From: Confluentibacter sediminis
Lineage (GTDB): Bacteria; Bacteroidota; Bacteroidia; Flavobacteriales; Flavobacteriaceae
Assembly: GCF_003258355.1 (NCBI RefSeq)
Contig: NZ_QKPO01000013.1
Span: 116,657 to 180,656 of the forward strand
Direction of reading: 5' to 3'
DNA length: 64,000 nucleotides
Shown here: in pieces, positions 18,144-26,298 of the stretch
Layout: every line of letters starts with the position of its first letter
How positions within the stretch are numbered: position 1 is the stretch's first letter
The notes under the pieces: model-generated
What the model was told of the DNA's origin: nothing
Seen by the model: the letters and a program-made list of their open reading frames with translations, nothing else
Databases searched by the model: none
Program-made: the position numbers and the translations under genes

Positions 18144-19256
18144 ATGAATACGAAAACCACAAACTACCATCCTATTTTTGGTATACTCACATTCATTTCT
18201 ATTGTATTCATTTTATATATATTGAAACCCATTATAATGCCCATTCTATATGCCATTATATTAGCGGTGATGATATATCCGATTCAAAGATTTCTAGAAC
18301 ATAAATGGAGGTGCAATCGCTTATTTGCTACCTTATGCTCTTTACTCATTATCTTCTTATTTACATCACTTATTGTAACGATTGTATATTTTCAATTAAA
18401 TAGCATTAGCAATAACGGCGAAGATTACACCAAAAACCTATCTGAACTTTACTATAACTCTATAGAATCTGTACAAAAAACTTTTAATATGAACAGTAGA
18501 AATTCGCTGTTTTCAAGAGATTTGAAAATTGAAAATCTATTAAAAGGTAATTTTGACAAAATTGGTGAGTTTATTACACAATCTGGATCATTAATAAGTA
18601 CTCTTGTATTAATACCCATTTACTTGTTCTTCTTTTTATATTACAGACGCTTTTTTAGAGTGTTCTATTATAAAGTATTCCGAAATAAACCCAAGGCTTT
18701 TTTAAATAAAATGATTAAAAAAGTATACAATATTCAACAAAATTACCTTGTGGGATTAATAAAGGTTATTTTTATTGTGGGCGTGCTAAATACTATTGGG
18801 CTATTTATTTTAGGAATAGACCATGCCATATTTTTTGGATTTTTTGCAGCCATTTTATTATTAATACCATATGTAGGCATTATAATTGGCTCAGTAATTC
18901 CGGCAGTAGTTGCACTTGCCACCAAAGATAGTGCTTGGTATGCATTCGGGGTTATTGCCATATTTATGTTCATACAATTTTTAGAAGGTAATTTTATAAC
19001 TCCAAAAATAACAGGCTCTAAAGTGAGTATCAATGCTTTTATAGCCATAATATCTCTTATCATTTTTTCAATGCTTTGGGGTATTGCAGGAATGATTGTT
19101 GCATTACCCATTACAGCGACTTTAAAAATAATTTTCGACAACACTCCAGGATACCATGCTTATGGGTTTTTAATAGGTGATCCGATAGATAAACATCTGC
19201 ATAGTCGGGCAAGATCCAGATTAAAAGAATGGAAAAAAATAAGAAATAAAAATTAG
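18144..19256 (+). CDS. AI-2E family transporter
   Basis: The 370-residue inner-membrane protein fits the AI-2E/PerM family: helix pairs at the N-terminus (about residues 10-75), a soluble region of about 80 residues, and a C-terminal block of helices. That block holds the conserved segments PYVGIIIGSVIPAVVAL and FLEGNFITPKITGSKVSINAF. The family includes autoinducer-2 exporters and Na+/Li+-H+ antiporters, so the substrate cannot be assigned. It lies 116 bases after csbD in the stress block. Confidence 0.88.
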   Translation: MNTKTTNYHPIFGILTFISIVFILYILKPIIMPILYAIILAVMIYPIQRFLEHKWRCNRLFATLCSLLIIFLFTSLIVTIVYFQLNSISNNGEDYTKNLSELYYNSIESVQKTFNMNSRNSLFSRDLKIENLLKGNFDKIGEFITQSGSLISTLVLIPIYLFFFLYYRRFFRVFYYKVFRNKPKAFLNKMIKKVYNIQQNYLVGLIKVIFIVGVLNTIGLFILGIDHAIFFGFFAAILLLIPYVGIIIGSVIPAVVALATKDSAWYAFGVIAIFMFIQFLEGNFITPKITGSKVSINAFIAIISLIIFSMLWGIAGMIVALPITATLKIIFDNTPGYHAYGFLIGDPIDKHLHSRARSRLKEWKKIRNKN

Positions 19257-19323
19257 TATTTGTCTTAATTTGAATACTATAGCTATAATATTTAAAGCTA
19301 TCAAACGTTTTCAATATCTAATG

Positions 19324-19331
19324 TAAATTTG
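19324..19331 (+). promoter_or_regulatory. Probable -7 element of the AraC/response regulator/kinase operon
   Basis: TAAATTTG matches TAnnTTTG and leaves a leader of about 35 bases before the ATG at 19371. It also argues against the in-frame TTG at 19329 as the start codon. A clear -33 TTG is not visible. Confidence 0.45.
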
Positions 19332-19370
19332 TTCATAATTAATTATAAATTTACGGAACAAATATTTCTT

Positions 19371-19937
19371 ATGAAATTACATTTAAAATTCGATTTTAAT
19401 GCGGTGTGCAGGAAAGTCTTAGATGAAAAATTGCTAGAGCATAATATAAAGCATAAAATTATCGCTTTTGGGGAAGTAGAGCTTTTAGAAAAATTATCAG
19501 AAGAAAGACTAGAAGCTTTTTCTAGTGATTTAAATGATTATGCCATTGAAATTGTCGAAAATCAAAAAAGCATATTAGTGCAAAAAATTAAAGATGTTAT
19601 CGTAGATATGGTCTTTAATGATGACACCTCCATGAATTTAAAAGCATCTGCTTACTTGTCAGACACTCTTGGGCATAGTTATGGATATCTTTCCAATCTA
19701 TTTTCTGAAGTAACTTACACGTCTATAGAGAATTTCATCATTCTTCAAAAAATAGAACACACCAAACAACTTATTATAAATGACAATTTAAGTTTAACCG
19801 AAATTGCATTTAAGCTTAATTATTCTAGTGTAGCACATTTAAGCACTCAATTTAAAAATACAACAGGTATTACTCCATCTGCTTTTCAGCGTATTATTAC
19901 GAAAAGACGTGAATTTAATCAAAATCAAACCAACTAG
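19371..19937 (+). CDS. AraC-family transcriptional regulator
   Basis: The 188-residue protein carries a C-terminal AraC/XylS double helix-turn-helix: LSDTLGHSYGYLSNLFSEVT for the first and LTEIAFKLNYSSVAHLSTQFKNTTGITPSAF for the second. The N-terminal 85 residues do not look like a cupin sensor, so the ligand, if any, is unclear. The gene is followed after three bases by a response regulator and then by a histidine kinase, an unusual but consistent operon. It may be the output regulator of the system or of the stress block. Confidence 0.9.
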   Translation: MKLHLKFDFNAVCRKVLDEKLLEHNIKHKIIAFGEVELLEKLSEERLEAFSSDLNDYAIEIVENQKSILVQKIKDVIVDMVFNDDTSMNLKASAYLSDTLGHSYGYLSNLFSEVTYTSIENFIILQKIEHTKQLIINDNLSLTEIAFKLNYSSVAHLSTQFKNTTGITPSAFQRIITKRREFNQNQTN

Positions 19938-19940
19938 TTT

Positions 19941-20387
19941 ATGCAGGAAGATTATATCAATATCATATTAGCAGATGACGATGAAGATGATCGTTTATTT
20001 TTCACAGATGCTTTTGATGAATTAAGAATAACTACAAACGTAAAAACCTTTAATGACGGGGTTTATTTAATGGATTATTTGAATAATGAAGAATCCATTT
20101 TTCCGAATGTCCTATTTTTAGATTTAAACATGCCCAGAAAATCTGGATTGGAATGCTTAAAAGAAATAAAGCAAACCGACAAGTTTAAAGATATGGCTAT
20201 CGCTATTTATTCTACCTCAGCATCAGAAGAAGATATTGAAAAAACGTTCGTTATGGGCGCTAACATTTATATAAAAAAACCCAACGACTTTAAAACACTT
20301 AAAAAAGTATTATCCGAGGTTGTAACCATAAATTGGCAGTACCATACCAATGGATTAAATAAAGACAACTTCTTGTTAAGATTATAA
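19941..20387 (+). CDS. Single-domain response regulator (receiver only)
   Basis: The 148-residue protein is a CheY-like receiver without an output domain: acidic pocket ILADDDEDDR at residues 9-18, phospho-acceptor Asp in LFLDLNMPRKSG (about residue 56), and Lys in IKKPNDF (about residue 112). Such Rcp1-type receivers act through protein contacts or phosphorelay. It is three bases from both neighbours, AraC before and CHASE3 kinase after, and is the likely partner of that kinase. Confidence 0.93.
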   Translation: MQEDYINIILADDDEDDRLFFTDAFDELRITTNVKTFNDGVYLMDYLNNEESIFPNVLFLDLNMPRKSGLECLKEIKQTDKFKDMAIAIYSTSASEEDIEKTFVMGANIYIKKPNDFKTLKKVLSEVVTINWQYHTNGLNKDNFLLRL

Positions 20388-20390
20388 ATT

Positions 20391-22175
20391 ATGCCCACTA
20401 GAATATTAAAAAAATCTTGGTTTATAAAAAGTATCTTTTTTACTTCAGCCTTTATAATTTTACTTATTGGTGGCATAACATATAGAAACATAGATGATTT
20501 ATCTAAATCATCAGAATTACTCACTCAAACCTATAGATTAAATGTTGAATTAGAACAAATTTTCTCCCATTTGAAAGATGCCGAAACTGGGCAAAGAGGT
20601 TTTTTAATAACAAACGACCCACTATATTTAGAACCTTACGATGCGGGAAGAGAAAACATTAACTATAGCTTTGCCGAATTAAAGGAACTAAGCAGAAACA
20701 ACCCTACTTTACAAAAAAATCTTAAAGATCTTAATGTATTAATAGACGAACGTATGGATTATTTCCAAAAGGCGTTTAGGTTTTCTGCTGTTGGAAACTA
20801 TAATGACCAAAACTTTAAAGAAAATTTCTATAAAGGAAAAAAATTGATGGACACCATTCGTTTAAAAATTAAAGGAATGATAAAATCTCAAAATGATTTA
20901 TTAAAGAAAACACAACATACATATGAATCTAATTTGAAAGTGACGCCCATATTCTTGTATATGGTGTTGTTATTCTCTTTAGTTCTTATGTTTTTTGCTT
21001 ATAACAAGATTATTCGTGACTTAAAAGAGATAAAAGCATCCAACGAGCAATTAGAGATTTTTAAAGAATCGGCGAATCAATCACAAATTATTAGTCAACA
21101 TGGTAATTGGATCTGGGACATAGACACCAATACGTTTAAATATTCTGACAATTTATATAGACTACTAGGTGAAGAACCTCAATCTTTTGAATCAACCGTA
21201 GAAAATTTCATGAAGTTTGTTCATCCTGAAGATGCTGAAAAATTGAGCAGAGAGATTGAAAAAATGATTACTAATAAAGACTTGCCTTTTGTTTACTATA
21301 GAATCATTCAAAAAAACGGAACTATAAGACACTTTAAAGGTTACGGCAAATTACATGAAAGCTCAGATGGTGGAAAAAAACTTCTAGGAACCATTACAGA
21401 TATAACCGATGAGATAGATAATTTAAGAATTTTAGAAGATCGTAATTTAGAATTGGAGCGCAATAATAGAGAGCTATCCGCATTTAACTATGTTGCCAGT
21501 CATGATTTGCAAGAGCCCCTAAGAAAAATACAAACGTTTTTATCTAGACTTGAAGATAAAGAATCTAGCAAATTATCTGAAGTTGGTTTAACATACATTG
21601 ATAGAATAAAAAATGCTTCAACAAGAATGCGATTGTTAATAGATGATCTATTACAGTTTTCAAGAACAAATAGAGCTGATAATGTATTTGAAGTTTCAGA
21701 TATAAATGAGCTTTTAGAAAGTGCCAAACAAGATTTAGCGGAAATTATATCTGAAGAAGATGCCATTATAAACTCAGATAAATTCCCGAAAATCAATGTA
21801 ATTCCTTTTCAAATACAACAGCTTTTTTTAAACCTAATAAGTAATTCTTTAAAATATAAATCGAAAGATAGAATTCCAGAAATACATATTACCTATAGCA
21901 AAATCAAAGCCTCTGATGACCCTGAAATTTTAAAACCTAAAAAACCATATTACCACAAAATTATATTTACAGACAACGGTATTGGTTTTGATAATGAATA
22001 TGCCGAAAAGATTTTTGTGCTATTTAATAGACTTCACAACAAAGATGAATACTCTGGAACAGGTATTGGTCTATCTATATGCAAAAAAATAATTGAAAAC
22101 CACCAAGGATTTATTTTCGCAAATGGTAAACCCCTTGTTGGTGCAACGTTTACGGTTTACCTTCCTATAACATAG
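20391..22175 (+). CDS. CHASE3-PAS sensor histidine kinase
   Basis: The 594-residue membrane kinase has a first helix at about residues 12-28, a CHASE3 sensor (DAETGQRGFLITNDPLYLEPY is diagnostic), a second helix at about 182-203 and a PAS domain (about 225-345). The kinase core shows the HisKA box NYVASHDLQEPLRKIQTF, then the HATPase N box NLISNSLKYKSKD, G1 DNGIGFD and G2 GTGIGLSI. The signal is unknown. Phosphotransfer to the adjacent receiver is the simplest reading. Confidence 0.94.
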   Translation: MPTRILKKSWFIKSIFFTSAFIILLIGGITYRNIDDLSKSSELLTQTYRLNVELEQIFSHLKDAETGQRGFLITNDPLYLEPYDAGRENINYSFAELKELSRNNPTLQKNLKDLNVLIDERMDYFQKAFRFSAVGNYNDQNFKENFYKGKKLMDTIRLKIKGMIKSQNDLLKKTQHTYESNLKVTPIFLYMVLLFSLVLMFFAYNKIIRDLKEIKASNEQLEIFKESANQSQIISQHGNWIWDIDTNTFKYSDNLYRLLGEEPQSFESTVENFMKFVHPEDAEKLSREIEKMITNKDLPFVYYRIIQKNGTIRHFKGYGKLHESSDGGKKLLGTITDITDEIDNLRILEDRNLELERNNRELSAFNYVASHDLQEPLRKIQTFLSRLEDKESSKLSEVGLTYIDRIKNASTRMRLLIDDLLQFSRTNRADNVFEVSDINELLESAKQDLAEIISEEDAIINSDKFPKINVIPFQIQQLFLNLISNSLKYKSKDRIPEIHITYSKIKASDDPEILKPKKPYYHKIIFTDNGIGFDNEYAEKIFVLFNRLHNKDEYSGTGIGLSICKKIIENHQGFIFANGKPLVGATFTVYLPIT

Positions 22176-22423
22176 CTATAGCTTTCGCTTATTTAAATAA
22201 TTTTTATCTACTTCCCCTTGAAATATAGAATAAGCATTTGGTAAATATTATATCTATAGTTCATTAAATCTAAAAATAAATTAAGATTTAATGAAACATT
22301 ATTAAACAAGCCTTTCTTGTAAAAAAACACCACATATCCTCTGTTCTTTTATATGTTTTAGCATTCCCGCTTCCATATTAAAAAGAGTACATATTGAAAT
22401 CTTGTAACCTTACTCCAAAATAC

Positions 22424-22460
22424 TGTAACACAAAAAACAACAAGCTATCGCATCTTTGTA
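22424..22460 (+). promoter_or_regulatory. 37-bp promoter-like element (copy B)
   Basis: Same element as before dps: TGTAACACAAAAA at the left and CATCTTTGTA at the right. It is identical to copy C at 30 of 37 positions and lies 102 bases upstream of it. The right end resembles the TAnnTTTG element with C in place of the first T. Confidence 0.6.
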
Positions 22461-22525
22461 ATGTACTTAATAAATAAGGCATAAATTAAAAAAAATGTTA
22501 ATCTTATAAGTATTGAAAATAATGT

Positions 22526-22562
22526 TGTAACACAAAAACCATCAGCTGATTGCATCTTTGTA
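22526..22562 (+). promoter_or_regulatory. 37-bp promoter-like element (copy C)
   Basis: Second copy in this gap, ending 23 bases before the start codon at 22586, a distance that fits a short leader. It is preceded by TTG at 22525-22527, but the spacing to the -7-like CATCTTTG is 25 bases, longer than the usual 17-23. Confidence 0.6.
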
Positions 22563-22585
22563 GAACAATGTAAAATGAAAATAAA

Positions 22586-23155
22586 ATGAAATTTAGAAAC
22601 ATGGTGGTACTGATACTGTTATCAGTATTTGCAACTCTCACATTAATTTCTTGTAATTACATTTTAGAAAACACTAAACAGAAAAATGAAATTATAAATG
22701 AAAAACAAAGTAGGGTATACATACATAAACAAGAAGCCAAATTATTGTTAAATGCTTCTAGGAACAATTTGGATATTCTAGAATTATGTGAAGACCTAAA
22801 ATCTGTTGATACTCAAAACAGTATTGGCCATTTAACTGAAAGATTAGAAAAAACGCACTTTGAAATATCAAAAAATTACAACGAGTTAGCAGAAAAGAAA
22901 CTGATTTCAATTCCCAGTTACGAGAACATAAACAATGTTAATAAACTAGAATTAAAAAATATTGATATTGATTCTTTTATTCAAAACAAATTAAAATTGA
23001 TTTTAAATAAAACAGATACGCAAATACAATTATTGAATGCTTTAGGAAAAACAACAGACAATATAGAATTTAAAGTTTTAGCAGTGACAGACACACACAA
23101 ATTAAAATCTAATATAAACAAAATAGAAACTACTTTAAATAAACTAAACCAATAA
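22586..23155 (+). CDS. Hypothetical lipoprotein of the stress block
   Basis: The 189-residue product has an SPII signal with lipobox LISC (Cys at about residue 23) and then a helical, charged body (YIHKQEAKLLLNASRNNLDILEL and further heptad-like stretches). I do not recognise a family. The helical pattern would suit a periplasmic or outer-membrane tether. It is the first gene after the duplicated 37-bp promoter element and the likely head of the operon running to 25942. Confidence 0.75.
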   Translation: MKFRNMVVLILLSVFATLTLISCNYILENTKQKNEIINEKQSRVYIHKQEAKLLLNASRNNLDILELCEDLKSVDTQNSIGHLTERLEKTHFEISKNYNELAEKKLISIPSYENINNVNKLELKNIDIDSFIQNKLKLILNKTDTQIQLLNALGKTTDNIEFKVLAVTDTHKLKSNINKIETTLNKLNQ

Positions 23156-23187
23156 AATCAAAAACGTATAACACTAAAAATAACATC

Positions 23188-23616
23188 ATGAAAAAGTCAA
23201 TCATAGCAACAGGCATAGTAGCATCGAGTATGTTGCACCCCAATGCAATGGAGGGCGCAACAGAAACAAGTGATGTAAAAACAGAGAATAAAACAACCCA
23301 AGTTTATAAATGGAATATAGAAACAGAACTTGGCACTTTTACAGGAACTTGTTTAAGCATGGATGGTGTAAATGAAGAAATTGCTTCGTTATCAAACAAT
23401 TCTAAAATTATTAAAAAGAACATCATTCCAATGTCTTTAATAAGTAAAAACCTAGGAGATAAAATTTATACGTGGAATGTGATAACCAATTCTGGTCATG
23501 CCTCTGGAGTATCTGTAAGTTTAGAAGAAGCAAAAAGAGTGATAAACTCATTCGGAAACACTGAAATAGTTAAATCAAATATCGTAGAATCATTTAAAAC
23601 ACAAAATAATCATTAA
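23188..23616 (+). CDS. Secreted protein with an internal duplication
   Basis: This 142-residue protein has a probable signal peptide (IIATGIVASSML). It is built from two similar units of about 44 residues: residues 39-82 (YKWNIETELGTFTG...KIIKKNIIP) and 93-136 (YTWNVITNSGHASG...EIVKSNIVE). Each unit has the pattern Y-x-W-N-x2-T, a central turn and a final K-x-N-I. No family is recognised. It follows the lipoprotein gene by 32 bases in the stress block. Confidence 0.72.
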   Translation: MKKSIIATGIVASSMLHPNAMEGATETSDVKTENKTTQVYKWNIETELGTFTGTCLSMDGVNEEIASLSNNSKIIKKNIIPMSLISKNLGDKIYTWNVITNSGHASGVSVSLEEAKRVINSFGNTEIVKSNIVESFKTQNNH

Positions 23617-23635
23617 CCATTAAAAACAGAATATT

Positions 23636-23788
23636 ATGAGAGGCTTATTATACATTATCGCAGTCATCCTAGTAATTGGTTGGGCATTAGGAGTATTTGT
23701 TTACAGTGCAACCGGATTAATACACATCCTATTAGTTATAGCAGTGATCGCTATTCTATTAAGATTAATAGGTGGTAAAGGAGTTTAA
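23636..23788 (+). CDS. Lmo0937-like small membrane protein
   Basis: The 50-residue protein MRGLLYIIAVILVIGWALGVF... has two hydrophobic helices separated by YSATGLIH and ends RLIGGKGV. This matches the Lmo0937-type family of tiny membrane proteins often found in stress regulons of Bacteroidota and Firmicutes. Its function is unknown. It lies 19 bases after the previous gene and 34 before the YtxH gene. Confidence 0.8.
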   Translation: MRGLLYIIAVILVIGWALGVFVYSATGLIHILLVIAVIAILLRLIGGKGV

Positions 23789-23822
23789 AAAAATTAATAA
23801 TAAACAATTAAAATTAAAAATA

Positions 23823-24086
23823 ATGAAAACACGAAACACAATATTAGGCCTTTTAGCAGGCGTAGCAGTAGGAGCAACACTTGGTATTTTATTAGCCCCA
23901 GATAAAGGTGAGAAAACCAGAAAAAAAATCATTTCAAAAAGCAAAGAAACCAAAGACAAACTAAAAGAGAGCTTTGATGATTTTTTAGACACCGTTTCAG
24001 AAAAATACAGCTCTTTAAAAGTAGAGGGAAAAGATTTGCTTCATAAAGAAAAAGAAGCTATAAAAGAAAAAATGGAAAAAGCTTAA
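23823..24086 (+). CDS. YtxH domain protein
   Basis: An 87-residue protein with the YtxH hallmark GLLAGVAVGATLGILLAPDKGEKTRKKI, in which one glycine-rich membrane helix is followed by LAP and a charged coiled coil rich in Lys and Glu. YtxH proteins are stress-induced membrane proteins of unknown activity. I start at the ATG at 23823 (MKTRNTILG), since an upstream in-frame start would add a polar stretch before the membrane helix. Confidence 0.87.
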   Translation: MKTRNTILGLLAGVAVGATLGILLAPDKGEKTRKKIISKSKETKDKLKESFDDFLDTVSEKYSSLKVEGKDLLHKEKEAIKEKMEKA

Positions 24087-24096
24087 TAAACAATAA

Positions 24097-24489
24097 ATGG
24101 AAACCACAGCAAAACATATAGAATTGCTTTATAATAAAGTTAAAGAATATACTGAAACTAGTATAGAGTTATACAAACTAAATGCTATAGATGTAACAGC
24201 GGACATTGTATCCTCTTTAGCGTCAAGAATAGTGCTAGTTTTAGTATTTTCTTTATTTACTCTATTTGTCAACATTGCCATAAGTTTATTGATTGGCAAT
24301 TTACTAGGAGCTTATTATTTAGGTTTTTTAATTGTCTCTGGTTTCTATTTAATTATAACCATTCTCGTTTATTTTTTTAGTGCTAAATTAATTGAAGCAC
24401 CTATAATAAATCTTGTAATTGCAAAATTATTAAAGCCAAGACGATCTGAATTTGTTGAATCTAATCCTGAAGAAAATGAAAAGTTATAG
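24097..24489 (+). CDS. Phage holin family (holin 3_6 type) membrane protein
   Basis: The 130-residue protein has an amphipathic N-terminus (HIELLYNKVKEYTETSIELYKLNAID), then two long hydrophobic helices (about residues 42-75 and 80-105) and a charged tail. This is the architecture of the phage_holin_3_6 family, which in non-phage settings accompanies YtxH and coiled-coil proteins. No phage genes are nearby, so lysis is unlikely. It overlaps the next gene by 14 bases. Confidence 0.78.
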   Translation: METTAKHIELLYNKVKEYTETSIELYKLNAIDVTADIVSSLASRIVLVLVFSLFTLFVNIAISLLIGNLLGAYYLGFLIVSGFYLIITILVYFFSAKLIEAPIINLVIAKLLKPRRSEFVESNPEENEKL

Positions 24490-24808
24490 AAATCAAAATC
24501 AGATTTTAGAAGCAAAAATTCGGATTCTGGAAAATAAACAAAGAATAAAGATTGAAGAGTTAAAAGCACAACTAGAGGTTACCTATCAAGAACTAAGACC
24601 TTCAAGACTATTAAATAGAGCTTTAAACGATATTAAAGAAGAACCCGAAGTTAGAGGCAACATACTAGAATCAATCCTAAGCTTCGCTGGAGGGTACCTA
24701 TCAAAAAAAATACTAATAGGCAAGTCAAGTTCTATAATAAAAAACCTACTTGGCTATGGAGTACAATACTTTGCAACAAAAATAATTTCAAAGAACATTA
24801 AACACTAA
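24476..24808 (+). CDS. Coiled-coil protein coupled to the holin-like gene
   Basis: The 110-residue product starts MKSYRNQNQILEAKIRILENKQ, a coiled coil, and ends in a glycine/serine-rich amphipathic region (ILSFAGGYLSKKILIGKSSSIIKNLLGYG). No named family is recognised. I prefer the ATG at 24476, which overlaps the holin-like gene by 14 bases, over an in-frame TTG-type start at 24452. Such overlap implies translational coupling, and the pair may form a membrane-linked complex with YtxH. Confidence 0.7.
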   Translation: MKSYRNQNQILEAKIRILENKQRIKIEELKAQLEVTYQELRPSRLLNRALNDIKEEPEVRGNILESILSFAGGYLSKKILIGKSSSIIKNLLGYGVQYFATKIISKNIKH

Positions 24809-24819
24809 ACACTAAAATT

Positions 24820-25485
24820 ATGAAAACAATTAAAATCACCATAGGAATATGCTCTTTAGCATTACTATTTACATCATGTAATGATGGAAAAGAACAAATG
24901 GCAAAAGAAAATATAGATGAATACACAAGTTATGTAGACTCTGTAGCAAGCTTGGAATATGCCGAAGCTCAGTCTAATTGGGAAAAAATTGAAGATGGCT
25001 ATAAAAACCATAAATCTATAGCTACTACCAATCTAAATCATGTTAAAGAAAATGAAGCTTTAAAAAAAGATATTGATGAAGCTACATTAAAATATGAAAC
25101 TTACAAAACAGAATTGCTTGCCGAAAAAGAAAAAGAAGATGCACGAATAGGCAAAAGTAATCTAAGAAAAGCCCTTTTAGGATCTGATTATAATGATACT
25201 GGAGACATGAATTTTGACTGGATCAACAAAGATAACATACTAAGTGTTTATCAAACATTTGTTCATACTGTAGAAAACAACAAAGATTCTTATTCTAGAG
25301 AAGAATGGGATGAAATTAAACTATTATACGAAGCTATAGATACTAGAAAAAACACTGTAGAAAAAGAAGGCCTTACAAGTTCTGATAACAGAGAAATTGC
25401 TGCCCTTAAGTTAAAATTTGCACCTATGTATACATTCAATAGAATGGGAGCAAAATCGGAAGAAAATGCTAAAGCAAAAGAATAA
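24820..25485 (+). CDS. Hypothetical lipoprotein of the stress block
   Basis: A 221-residue lipoprotein (lipobox LFTSC, Cys at about residue 20) with an all-helical, strongly charged body. Segments such as YTSYVDSVASLEYAEAQSNWEKIEDGY and EEWDEIKLLYEAIDTRKN suggest a helical bundle. A DUF6565-type annotation is possible, but I cannot confirm it. It lies 11 bases after the coiled-coil gene. Confidence 0.75.
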   Translation: MKTIKITIGICSLALLFTSCNDGKEQMAKENIDEYTSYVDSVASLEYAEAQSNWEKIEDGYKNHKSIATTNLNHVKENEALKKDIDEATLKYETYKTELLAEKEKEDARIGKSNLRKALLGSDYNDTGDMNFDWINKDNILSVYQTFVHTVENNKDSYSREEWDEIKLLYEAIDTRKNTVEKEGLTSSDNREIAALKLKFAPMYTFNRMGAKSEENAKAKE

Positions 25486-25562
25486 TATAAGTCTCATTTC
25501 AGCAATTATTTAACCTGCCTATAACAATTCAAACTCAGTATTAACCCTTAAAAAAGAAAATT

Positions 25563-25724
25563 ATGTTAAGATGGACTATAACATTCATAATTATTGCAAT
25601 CATTGCCGGAGTCTTAGGATTTGGTGGTATTGCAGGAGCTTCAGCTGGAATAGCTAAAATACTATTCTTCATATTTATTGTCTTATTTATTTTATCACTT
25701 ATTAGAGGTGGTTTTAAAAGATAA
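25563..25724 (+). CDS. DUF1328 small membrane protein
   Basis: The 53-residue protein [36 protein letters not shown]... has the exact DUF1328 layout: MLRW start, GFGGIAG turn, second helix and a basic end (LIRGGFKR). The family is associated with stress and cell-envelope regulons but has no known activity. Confidence 0.9.
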   Translation: MLRWTITFIIIAIIAGVLGFGGIAGASAGIAKILFFIFIVLFILSLIRGGFKR

Positions 25725-25771
25725 AAAAACAGTAAAAAAAAACTAAATTATTAACCTTAAAATTAAAAAAC

Positions 25772-25942
25772 ATGAAAAAATTAGCATACATATTTATAGT
25801 TGCTTTATCACTAACTTCATTTAATAGCTGTAGAGAAAAAACAACAGGAGAAAAAGTAGAAGATGCCGTAGAAAGCGCTGCAGACGATGCAGGAGATGCT
25901 GTAGAAGATGCAGCTGACGAAGTGGAAGACGCTGTTAATTAG
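25772..25942 (+). CDS. Very small acidic lipoprotein
   Basis: The 56-residue product has an SPII signal with lipobox FNSC (Cys at about residue 19). Its mature part is made of Asp/Glu/Ala repeats: KVEDAVESAADDAGDAVEDAADEVEDAVN. The repeats have a four- to seven-residue period, as in an acidic amphipathic helix. It ends the stress block and is followed by a strong terminator. Similar tiny lipoproteins are common beside CsbD/YtxH genes in Bacteroidota. Confidence 0.78.
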   Translation: MKKLAYIFIVALSLTSFNSCREKTTGEKVEDAVESAADDAGDAVEDAADEVEDAVN

Positions 25943-25962
25943 TTTATTATTTAAAATCAAAT

Positions 25963-26000
25963 AAAAACCCACCTAGAACATATGTTTTAGGTGGGTTTTA
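25963..26000 (+). terminator. Intrinsic terminator of the stress block
   Basis: A long stem AAAACCCACCTAGAACA / TGTTTTAGGTGGGTTTT with one G-T pair, starting 21 bases after the last stop codon, is followed by T-rich sequence. Confidence 0.88.
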
Positions 26001-26298
26001 CATTTTTAACAAAGTTTTAACTAAGCTTTTAAAAGTCTTAGTTTTTCTAGCTTTTAAGAACCTAAAGTTAATATTTACTTTAATTTATTTGTATTAAATA
26101 AAAAATCATAATAACACCTAAAGTTTTCCATTTATTTTTTTTACTATCTTGGTTTTTTTGAGTTGAAAACCCTCATGTATTTTCATACAATTAAACCAAC
26201 ACCAACAAATTCAGTCTAATACAAAATCAAATAAATTCACCTTAACTAAAGTAAACTAAATAACACATTTTTCACCACAATTTTAATGATAATTTTAT
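26001..26298. promoter_or_regulatory. Upstream region of the catabolic island
   Basis: This AT-rich stretch of about 300 bases between the stress-block terminator and the quinoprotein gene has no open frame of interest. The last 60 bases contain ACTAAA repeats (TTAACTAAAGTAAACTAAATAAC), a leader pattern that recurs before other genes of the island. Confidence 0.4.

Larger units (their letters stand above)
22176..22585. other. Intergenic region with two copies of a 37-bp promoter element
   Basis: Apart from the two elements described separately (22424-22460 and 22526-22562), this AT-rich stretch of 410 bases shows no gene. A partial look-alike (TTGTAACCTTACTCCAAAA) occurs at about 22402, just before the first full copy. 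Confidence 0.6.

Noticed and set aside
17270..22562. Three similar 37-bp elements as a possible CRISPR array
   Set aside because: Only three copies, one of them 5 kb away, with no regular spacers and no cas genes. Promoter position explains them better.
24097..24489. Holin-like gene as evidence of a prophage
   Set aside because: No endolysin, structural, integrase or recombination genes are nearby. The neighbours are YtxH, CsbD and DUF1328 stress genes.
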